From: Thermoplasmata archaeon | GTDB lineage: Archaea > Thermoplasmatota > E2 > UBA9212 | Direction: 5' to 3' | Length of the DNA stretch: 8,194 bases | NCBI GenBank assembly: GCA_013329495.1 | Contig: DUKC01000140.1 | Coordinates: 1-8,194, forward strand | Shown here: in pieces, positions 1 through 4,616 of the stretch | Numbering within the stretch: position 1 is the stretch's first letter | How the letters are laid out: each line of letters opens with the position of its first letter | The notes under the pieces: generated by a model | Seen by the model: the letters and a program-made list of their open reading frames with translations, nothing else | Databases searched by the model: none | Told to the model about the DNA's origin: nothing | Program-made: the position numbers and the translations under genes

Positions 1-3
1 CAT

Positions 4-23
4 CCCATGAATAAATTCATGGG
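4..23. repeat. perfect 8-bp hairpin, possible IS200/IS605-type end
   Basis: CCCATGAA at 4-11 and TTCATGGG at 16-23 form a perfect 8-bp stem with a TAAA loop, followed by CTTTCTTGC. Short subterminal hairpins of this look are typical of the ends of IS200/IS605 elements and TnpB-associated RNAs, and a TnpB remnant is present at 6978-7373. No transposase gene is visible at this edge, so the assignment is an inference; it could also be a terminator stem of a gene off the left edge. Confidence 0.35.
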
Positions 24-98
24 CTTTCTTGCATTGATATTGTAAAGCAAACCCTAAGGCGAAATACTAAATGACTAACTTTATACCAGGATTAGAGC

Positions 99-103
99 AA
101 AAA
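99..103 (-). terminator. T5 tract ending the NAC / tRNA-Val transcript
   Basis: On the minus strand the tRNA 3' end is followed after one base by five T residues. Short T runs are enough for termination by archaeal RNA polymerase, so this is the likely end of the NAC-tRNA transcript. Confidence 0.45.
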
Positions 104-104
104 G

Positions 105-178
105 TGGGCTTACCCAGATTCGAACTGGGGATCTCTGCCATGTGAAGGCAGCGTCCTAACCAACTAGACCATAAGCCC
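105..178 (-). tRNA. tRNA-Val (anticodon CAC)
   Basis: On the minus strand 74 bases fold as a complete cloverleaf: acceptor GGGCTTA/TAAGCCC, D arm GTCT...GGAC with GG in the loop, anticodon stem CTGCC/GGCAG around loop TTCACAT (anticodon CAC, reading GUG valine codons), and T arm CCCAG/CTGGG around TTCGAAT. The discriminator base is A. CCA is not encoded, so it must be added by the CCA-adding enzyme. No intron is visible. The first base of the tRNA is the last base of the NAC stop codon, and I see no TATA box of its own just upstream, so it is probably processed from the NAC transcript. Confidence 0.96.
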
Positions 179-540
179 TAGGGATTAGAAAGCTTCATGA
201 TTGCTTCGGCAATGTTTCCGTTGCTCGCCTTCAGGGCTTCCCTCGCCTTCTCCTCACTAACTTTCGCTTGCTCCATTATCAGTCTAACATCTTCATCTCT
301 CTGTTCTTCTTTCTTTTCTTCCTCTTTCTGAATAATCTGAGGCTTCGCCCCACTCAATTGATACGTATCTCCCTGAGGCGTGTGAAGAATTGTTACCTTA
401 GCACCCTTAAAAATCCAGTCTGATTTTGCGGTTTTTATTATAACTTCTTGAACCTGCGGTATCTCTTTGATCTGCATCCCCATCCTCCGCATCATCCTTT
501 CCATCTGTTTTGGATTGACCTTTCCCATTCCCGGTATCAT
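178..540 (-). CDS. nac: nascent polypeptide-associated complex protein (archaeal NAC)
   Basis: Ribosome-associated factor that contacts emerging nascent chains; archaeal NAC acts as a homodimer of this one subunit. The 120 residues match the family length: a Met/Arg-rich N-terminus (GMGKVNPKQMERMMRRMGM), a NAC beta-barrel core at about 20-70 (EVIIKTAKSDWIFKGAKV, then HTPQGDTYQLSG), a charged Glu/Lys/Gln linker at about 70-82, and a C-terminal UBA domain at about 83-119 ending in SNGNIAEAIMKLSNP. The start at 540 is supported by GGTGA four bases upstream; the in-frame Met5 is a possible alternative. A TATA-like box lies about 42 bases upstream. The stop codon TAG shares its last base with tRNA-Val on the same strand, which implies joint transcription. 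Identification is firm. Confidence 0.95.
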   Translation of the reverse strand: MIPGMGKVNPKQMERMMRRMGMQIKEIPQVQEVIIKTAKSDWIFKGAKVTILHTPQGDTYQLSGAKPQIIQKEEEKKEEQRDEDVRLIMEQAKVSEEKAREALKASNGNIAEAIMKLSNP

Positions 541-580
541 CTTTTCACCATTAGAAAGATATAGGGGAGATTATTTTAAT

Positions 581-589
581 CTTTTTATA
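581..589 (-). promoter_or_regulatory. TATA box for the NAC / tRNA-Val transcript
   Basis: The minus strand reads GGTATAAAAAG here. At about 25 bases downstream, transcription would start near 556-562, leaving a leader of about 20 bases that contains the GGTGA ribosome site at 545-549. Confidence 0.55.
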
Positions 590-629
590 CCACGTTTTTC
601 ATGAGCGAGGTTTGCAATTAAAAAGGTAA

Positions 630-1088
630 TTGGGTCATACTTCTTTTTGTTATCTATATAGCCCTACTATTTATGCTCCGTATTGTTTTAGAGAATCCAG
701 CATAAACTATTTAACTAAAAAAAATTATATAAATCAAGGAGATAAAAAAACGGCAGAAAAAATAAAGAAAGCAATCCCAATTTTGGTCAGCTTCTTCATA
801 CTACTGGGATTTATTTCAGGGTGCGTTGAAAAATCCACAGAGGAAAAAATTAAGCAGGCAGCTAAATTCCAACCGCCTAAAATACCACCCCTCGAACCAA
901 TAGAAAAGAAAGAGAAACCGCCAGAAGAAGAAGCTGGAATGATGGAGAAAATCATGGGAAATCCCTGCATTGGGAATTTTCTGGGATGCTGTGTAGAATT
1001 TCCTTGCCTTGGTCACCCTGCCCTAAATTTTTTATGCAGTAACTGCTGCTGTCCTTTTATAGTCCCTTGTCTCAATAGGATATTATAA
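630..1088 (+). CDS. cysteine-rich exported lipoprotein, start codon uncertain
   Basis: The function is unknown. Residues 43-65 form a lipoprotein signal: Lys-rich, then a hydrophobic stretch, then the lipobox FISGC with Cys65 as lipidation site. A Pro/Lys/Glu-rich linker at about 66-102 leads to a compact tail at 112-152 with nine cysteines (patterns NPC, GCC, FPC, LCSNCCCPF, VPC), suggesting a metal-binding or disulfide-rich domain outside the membrane. ATG 630 is the only standard start that keeps the signal peptide, but it adds 40 residues in front of it. A strong ribosome site AAGGAGAT at 736-743 is well placed for codon 750, which is ACG. The real protein probably begins at 750, either by non-standard initiation or after a mutated ATG. 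Convergent with the next gene. Confidence 0.6.
   Translation: MGHTSFCYLYSPTIYAPYCFRESSINYLTKKNYINQGDKKTAEKIKKAIPILVSFFILLGFISGCVEKSTEEKIKQAAKFQPPKIPPLEPIEKKEKPPEEEAGMMEKIMGNPCIGNFLGCCVEFPCLGHPALNFLCSNCCCPFIVPCLNRIL
736..743 (+). promoter_or_regulatory. strong SD without a matching ATG, upstream of the lipoprotein
   Basis: AAGGAGAT lies 6 bases before an in-frame ACG codon at 750-752, exactly where a start codon is expected given the signal peptide that follows. No ATG, GTG or TTG lies at usable distance in the frame. An A/T-rich TATA-like stretch (ATTATATAAA) at about 724-733 sits directly before it. Confidence 0.5.
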
Positions 1089-1118
1089 AACCCCTCCTTA
1101 AAGAACTTATTTATTCCC

Positions 1119-1124
1119 AAAAAA
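1119..1124 (-). terminator. T6 tract downstream of the C45 hydrolase gene
   Basis: The minus strand carries six T residues about 25 bases after the stop codon of the gene ending at 1149. This 60-base gap between two convergent genes shows no stem-loop, so the T run is the most likely stop signal. Confidence 0.35.
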
Positions 1125-1148
1125 GAAATAGAGATTGCCTGATTTTAT

Positions 1149-2495
1149 TCAAGTAAAGTACCTCCCAACATCTATTTTTATGTAGGGTGCCTCATCAGGA
1201 TGGGCTCCGCAGTACCACACCACTTTTTCTTTAGGTTGAATAACAAATGAGAGGATTGTACTGTCTTCTTGGAGTGATGCAGGAGCAGCGGGAATCAACT
1301 CTGTAGCATCTCTAGGACCATACCTACAAATAGAGTCATAACCCCCCTTACCGGGTTCCGGCCCATTTGCAGCATCAGCAGCAAAACTCATCACTTTTTT
1401 TAAGTCAATTTCGCCTTTATTTCCCATTAGCAATTCCCACATTCTTGTTGCACGCACCCACGAAGATCTATAGCCCTGGGGGGCCCTATTCGAACTGGCA
1501 GCTCCCGTTTCATGGTAGTCCAGCCATTGGTGATGATTTGCTTGGGCAAGGACACCTCCCGTTTCTTTCCCATACTTCACAGCAAAGTGCTGATGGGTCG
1601 CTTCAATTGATGCAATTCCCCCTTGTGCATCTCCAAAGAGATAATTGAGATTGCATAAAGACATTTTGCCAGAAGTGAATCTTGGCGAGCCCTCTATTAT
1701 TTCCTTTGCCTCTTCTACAGTTGAACAATCATCCATTATTTTATTTAATATTTCAATATCCGATAAGCCCGGCCCCTCCTCTTTCATTGCGACCGCATTT
1801 CCAACAAAAGCCAGGCCTTTGTCATTAAGCAGAGGCATTTCTAAGACACCTGGTATTCCCAAACAAAATACCTTATTATGGCCTTCGATGTCCCTTACAA
1901 AGAAAAGGGGCATACCTAAGACTTCTGGTTTGTCAACTTCGGGGTCAGAAATCAGGTCTGGTAAAAACATTTTGTATTTATAAGAAAGGTCACAATTCCA
2001 CGTCAGAAAAACTTCATCTCCAACAGTTGCTGGTGGCGCCGAAGCACTGGTAGTACAGCCCCCCCCTCCCTTTCCAAGGAACGCATTAAAGGCCATACCC
2101 AGCAAGACAAGTTGCTCTGGCTTTACCCCGGTGCTTGCTTGAACCCCCTCCAACCTTTCAAGCATCTCAGGATAATTATCTTCTAGATAAGACGCATGGT
2201 CAGGAGAAGGAAGAGGCATATCCATCATCTTCAGCCCCATAGGTGCAACAGAAGGCAATATCTTAATAATGGGGGCATACATCCTGCCCGCTTTTTTGCC
2301 GTATTCAAAGTCACTCGTTGCTTTTATATAATTGACTTTTATCTCATAATTCTCTATTTTTTCTAATTGCTCTTCAGTGAGTGGATAATCCATAATTTTT
2401 TTTATTTCTGAGGTTTGAGTCCCAGCAATTGGTACCGCTAGCATTCCTATTAGTAAACAGCCTATTAGAATGCCAACCAAAATTTTTTTTCTCAT
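1149..2495 (-). CDS. exported C45-type Ntn hydrolase (acyl-CoA:6-APA acyltransferase-like)
   Basis: Likely an extracellular amide-bond hydrolase or acyltransferase of the peptidase C45 / penicillin acyltransferase-like family; the substrate is unknown. Residues 1-25 are a Sec signal peptide (MRKKILVGILIGCLLIGML..., cleavage near A24-G25). The Ntn nucleophile is predicted at Cys147 in GKGGGGCTTSA, the expected site of self-cleavage before Cys. It is followed at 160-170 by DEVFLTWNCDL, matching the family's 'N-x-D' segment after the nucleophile strand. The 448 residues fit one full-length domain; the C-terminus (WYCGAHPDEAPYIKIDVGRY) resembles the usual last strand. Residues 1-146 would become the short chain and 147-448 the long chain. 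A weak purine-rich ribosome site (GATAGAGAGAG) precedes the ATG. The gene is divergent from the transglutaminase-like gene. Confidence 0.82.
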   Translation of the reverse strand: MRKKILVGILIGCLLIGMLAVPIAGTQTSEIKKIMDYPLTEEQLEKIENYEIKVNYIKATSDFEYGKKAGRMYAPIIKILPSVAPMGLKMMDMPLPSPDHASYLEDNYPEMLERLEGVQASTGVKPEQLVLLGMAFNAFLGKGGGGCTTSASAPPATVGDEVFLTWNCDLSYKYKMFLPDLISDPEVDKPEVLGMPLFFVRDIEGHNKVFCLGIPGVLEMPLLNDKGLAFVGNAVAMKEEGPGLSDIEILNKIMDDCSTVEEAKEIIEGSPRFTSGKMSLCNLNYLFGDAQGGIASIEATHQHFAVKYGKETGGVLAQANHHQWLDYHETGAASSNRAPQGYRSSWVRATRMWELLMGNKGEIDLKKVMSFAADAANGPEPGKGGYDSICRYGPRDATELIPAAPASLQEDSTILSFVIQPKEKVVWYCGAHPDEAPYIKIDVGRYFT

Positions 2496-2523
2496 TCTCT
2501 CTCTATCTAATAGATTAAAGAAG

Positions 2524-2537
2524 TCCTATTTATCTCT
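2524..2537 (-). promoter_or_regulatory. TATA-like promoter of the C45 hydrolase gene
   Basis: The minus strand reads AGAGATAAATAGG. Transcription about 25 bases downstream would start near 2505, leaving about 10 untranslated bases before the ATG at 2495. Confidence 0.4.
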
Positions 2538-2574
2538 TTTTAGGACGTAATTTTAAATAAAGAACAGAGGGCAA

Positions 2575-2585
2575 CATTTATATCC
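2575..2585 (+). promoter_or_regulatory. TATA box of the transglutaminase-like gene
   Basis: CATTTATATCC lies with its centre about 32 bases before the ATG at 2613. A start site about 25 bases downstream leaves fewer than 10 untranslated bases, and no SD site is present, so the mRNA is probably nearly leaderless. Confidence 0.6.
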
Positions 2586-2612
2586 CTCCTAACCAATTTA
2601 AATAAAACAAAG

Positions 2613-3242
2613 ATGAAGAAAGAAAAACTCTTCAAAATAGGTGTCCTACTCTTGCTTGTATTTCTATCTCTCCCCTGTCTAGCAAATCAATCAAAGGGAT
2701 GGGAAGAGGATCTTGCCAAAAAAATTGCAATAGCAACAGATTATCGCGATAGAAATGTAAAAAAGTTTGCCTCTCACTTAGCCGACGAATTCGAACGTGA
2801 TGACGAACTTGAGCAGGTGAGGCTGATCTACAAACACCTGGAAAATCGTTGGACCTATCGAAAAGATCCCCAGGGATATCAACATTTTGCTAAGGCAAGT
2901 GAGATGGTAGACCGCGGATTGGCGGGGGACTCGGATGATTTTGCAATCGCGATAGCCTCTCTATTTAGAGCAATGGGCAAGCCAGCAAGAATTGCGGTTG
3001 CTTACAAAGGCGATAAAATTAAGCATATTTATGCCGAGGTTTTTTTACCAAAGGAGGCTTTAAAGCCTTACATGAAGGGTTATCCCTCTTCAATCTGGTG
3101 GGACTGGGATCAGAGCGGGGGATGGGTCAATCTTGATTATCTCTCTGGCGGTGTCGGTGGACCATTTCGGGGCGGAGATGAGGTAATGTTCGTAAGTCTA
3201 GACGGCGGTTGGTGGTTGGTCAGCAGACAGGAAGAATGGTAA
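2613..3242 (+). CDS. exported transglutaminase-like protein with Ser in place of the catalytic Cys
   Basis: Residues 1-24 form a Sec signal peptide (MKKEKLFKIGVLLLLVFLSLPCLA). The body resembles the transglutaminase-like / bacterial-type protease fold: helix, then GLAGDSDDFAIAIASLFRAMG at 102-122, where family members usually have G-D/x-C-D-D/E before the helix; then KHIYAEVFLP with His138, and GWVNLDY with Asp175. The position of the Cys nucleophile is Ser107 (codon TCG), while the His and Asp partners are kept. The protein may use Ser, or may have turned into a binding protein. The 209 residues end soon after the Asp strand in GGWWLVSRQEEW. The start is set by the TATA box and the signal peptide. 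The gene stands alone, divergent from another exported enzyme. Confidence 0.75.
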   Translation: MKKEKLFKIGVLLLLVFLSLPCLANQSKGWEEDLAKKIAIATDYRDRNVKKFASHLADEFERDDELEQVRLIYKHLENRWTYRKDPQGYQHFAKASEMVDRGLAGDSDDFAIAIASLFRAMGKPARIAVAYKGDKIKHIYAEVFLPKEALKPYMKGYPSSIWWDWDQSGGWVNLDYLSGGVGGPFRGGDEVMFVSLDGGWWLVSRQEEW

Positions 3243-3283
3243 GAAAAAAGCTAGTCTCATTCACTCTTGCTTTCAAGAACCAA

Positions 3284-3295
3284 AATCTTTATTAG
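3284..3295 (+). promoter_or_regulatory. promoter of the zinc-ribbon / aEF1-beta operon
   Basis: AATCTTTATTAG lies about 32 bases before the ATG at 3322, which has no SD site; this fits a leaderless or near-leaderless archaeal transcript. Confidence 0.5.
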
Positions 3296-3321
3296 CGTTT
3301 GCCCTATTCACACATAGAAAA

Positions 3322-3483
3322 ATGAAAAAGCCAGAAAAATGCATATCCTGCGGAAAAAGATTGGTTGAGAGCGGGTCAACAACTTTTCCATGCCCCCAGT
3401 GTGGCAAACTCATTGGAAGATGCAGATCTTGCAGAGAGGCATCAGCGGTGTTTGTATGCGAGTGTGGCTATGAAGGCCCTTAG
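3322..3483 (+). CDS. small zinc-ribbon protein (HVO_2753-like family)
   Basis: A 53-residue protein with four cysteine knuckles: C7-ISC10, C24-PQC27, C34-RSC37 and C46-E-C48, ending in GYEGP. Order, spacing and the closing G-[FY]-x-G-P match the small archaeal double zinc-finger family known from haloarchaea (HVO_2753), in which four CPxC-type knuckles bind two zinc ions. The last knuckle here is CxC rather than CxxC, one residue shorter. Family members have been linked to pleiotropic regulation; an RNA- or ribosome-related role is an inference from the conserved position beside EF1-beta. The start has no SD; the stop codon TAG is part of the ribosome site of the next gene, so the two are translationally coupled. 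Confidence 0.88.
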   Translation: MKKPEKCISCGKRLVESGSTTFPCPQCGKLIGRCRSCREASAVFVCECGYEGP

Positions 3484-3486
3484 GAG
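3482..3486 (+). promoter_or_regulatory. SD of aEF1-beta overlapping the upstream stop codon
   Basis: AGGAG overlaps the TAG stop of the zinc-ribbon gene by two bases and lies 6 bases before the aEF1-beta ATG, so ribosomes ending on the first gene are placed to start on the second. Confidence 0.65.
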
Positions 3487-3492
3487 CGGAAA

Positions 3493-3762
3493 ATGGGAGA
3501 AGTCGAAGTAGTGGTCCAAGTTTTACCAGATTCAGTAGAGGCTGATCTTAAGGAAATTAGGTCAAAAATAGAGGATATGCTGTCCTCAAAACTGACCATA
3601 AAGTCAATAGTAGACGTTCCCTATGCTTTTGGTCTAAACACGCTCAAGGCGACTCTTTTGATGGATGATGCAGAGGGAGGTCCAGACTTAGTTGAAGAAC
3701 TCTTATCAAAAATTGAGGGCGTGGGTACAATAAGGTTCGAAGAAATAAACAGGCTTCTGTGA
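3493..3762 (+). CDS. ef1b: archaeal elongation factor 1-beta (aEF1B)
   Basis: Guanine-nucleotide exchange factor for elongation factor 1-alpha in the cytoplasm; it releases GDP so that EF1-alpha can bind GTP and aminoacyl-tRNA again. The 89 residues are the full archaeal length, equal to the exchange domain of eukaryotic EF1B-alpha. Visible family marks: an N-terminal strand EVEVVVQVLP, a helix at about 16-32, the conserved VDVPYAFGLNTLKATLLM at about 40-57 with the PYAFGL signature, and a C-terminal strand VGTIRFEEINRLL. It is the second gene of a two-gene operon, 9 bases after the zinc-ribbon stop. Confidence 0.95.
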   Translation: MGEVEVVVQVLPDSVEADLKEIRSKIEDMLSSKLTIKSIVDVPYAFGLNTLKATLLMDDAEGGPDLVEELLSKIEGVGTIRFEEINRLL

Positions 3763-3768
3763 CCAACT

Positions 3769-3784
3769 CTCAAATCTTTTTGAG
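3769..3784 (+). terminator. small hairpin with T5 after aEF1-beta
   Basis: CTCAAA at 3769-3774 and TTTGAG at 3779-3784 can pair around TCTT, and a run of five T covers 3777-3781. It starts 7 bases after the aEF1-beta stop, between two convergent genes, so it is a plausible transcript end. Confidence 0.4.
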
Positions 3785-3812
3785 TATCTATAAAGCAAAA
3801 GATCCTAAACTC

Positions 3813-4502
3813 CTACCACAAGAGAAGTCCGATAAGGAGATTTGCCAATCCATTTGATAAATTGTGGGCCATTATTGGTCCAGCGAGCGAGTGAGTCTGC
3901 TGGTGGAGATATCCAAGAATCAAACCTGTGAATGTTGTCAAAATTACATTCGACACCACCATCTGATATGGTAGAAATGCCAGATTACTCAAATGGGTAC
4001 AACCAAATAAAACCGCAGCAATTAGGGTTCCTGTTTTAAAATCCCATTTGATTATTCTAATTTGACCATTCAGATGATTCATCAGATATGTTTGGACCAT
4101 CCCTCTATAGAGCGTTTCTTCAGCAATTCCAACAAAAATCCATATGTACACTCCCATCCAAAGCAGATTGATCGGGGTAGGTTCAAAAAGAACAGAAGGA
4201 ACAGATAAAAACTTAGAAAAGAGAAAATGCTGTAAAAAACCGACAAGAGCAAGCAAAATCCCGATCAGAACGCTTAACCTAATTTTTGGGTGGTTTAGGG
4301 AGAAACCCCAGTTGTTTGGTTTGTGGTTAGAGCAAATCCAGATACAAGCAAAACCAACCAAAAATAAGCCAACGTGATTGGCCCAATAGGATGGAATCCC
4401 ACGAAGTGTCTCCCTAATTGGTTTATGGAACCCGATAGATAAAATAGAAACTAAACCAAAAGCAAAGGCAAAAGCAGCGCCCACAACAAACACCATCCTC
4501 AA
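3813..4502 (-). CDS. CPBP-family intramembrane protease (Rce1/CAAX-protease-like)
   Basis: Multi-pass membrane protein of the CPBP (Abi/Rce1) glutamic-type intramembrane protease family. The three family motifs are present: EETLYR (E128, E129, R133), FGCTH (F166, H170) and HNLSN (H213, N217). These give the catalytic Glu pair and the His/Asn site inside the membrane. Hydrophobic segments fall at about 4-24, 44-58, 75-98, 112-127, 158-172, 184-198 and 206-228. The substrate is unknown; some relatives process peptides or prenylated proteins, others act in bacteriocin immunity. The in-frame start is TTG at 4502 or ATG at 4496, both with poor ribosome sites. An ATG at 4533 with an excellent SD (GAGGTAAG) is one base out of frame, with a seven-A run between, so the real N-terminus may be about ten residues longer. 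The function call is solid; the start is not. Confidence 0.87.
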   Translation of the reverse strand: MRMVFVVGAAFAFAFGLVSILSIGFHKPIRETLRGIPSYWANHVGLFLVGFACIWICSNHKPNNWGFSLNHPKIRLSVLIGILLALVGFLQHFLFSKFLSVPSVLFEPTPINLLWMGVYIWIFVGIAEETLYRGMVQTYLMNHLNGQIRIIKWDFKTGTLIAAVLFGCTHLSNLAFLPYQMVVSNVILTTFTGLILGYLHQQTHSLAGPIMAHNLSNGLANLLIGLLLW

Positions 4503-4520
4503 GGTAGAAATCGCTGTTTC

Positions 4521-4544
4521 TTTTTTTGTTCATGTGCTTACCTC
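4521..4544 (-). other. likely true start region of the CPBP gene, shifted by one base
   Basis: On the minus strand GAGGTAAG is followed by an ATG at 4533 and AACAAAAAAAGAAACAGC. The frame from this ATG differs by one base from the protease frame. Removing one A from the seven-A run (4521-4527 on the plus strand as T) gives MNKKETAISTLRMVFVVG..., a natural N-terminus entering the first membrane helix. Either a real frameshift, slippage-dependent expression, or a sequencing error in the homopolymer. Confidence 0.5.
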
Positions 4545-4596
4545 TTTATTCAAACAATTCTTGTTACTAAAGCAATCAACCATTACATTTAATAAT

Positions 4597-4616
4597 AAGA
4601 GGTAAATTTATGTTTT
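4597..4616 (+). promoter_or_regulatory. ribosome site and competing ATG before ProRS
   Basis: AAGAGGTA at 4597-4604 lies 6 bases before an ATG at 4610 but 13 bases before the ProRS ATG at 4617. The first ATG opens a frame of only eight codons (MFYEIGTA, stop TAA at 4634-4636) that overlaps the ProRS start. The layout GAGGTAA-N4-ATG is the same as at the divergent CPBP gene. TTTAATAAT at about 4588-4596 may serve as TATA for an upstream start or simply be A/T-rich leader. Confidence 0.45.

Noticed and set aside
734..1016. Two minus-strand open frames opposite the lipoprotein gene
   Set aside because: Low-complexity Phe/Ser-rich translations that mirror the Lys/Glu/Pro-rich linker of the real gene; no family marks or ribosome sites.
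1367..1983. Two plus-strand open frames inside the C45 hydrolase gene
   Set aside because: Antisense shadows of a well-supported full-length enzyme.
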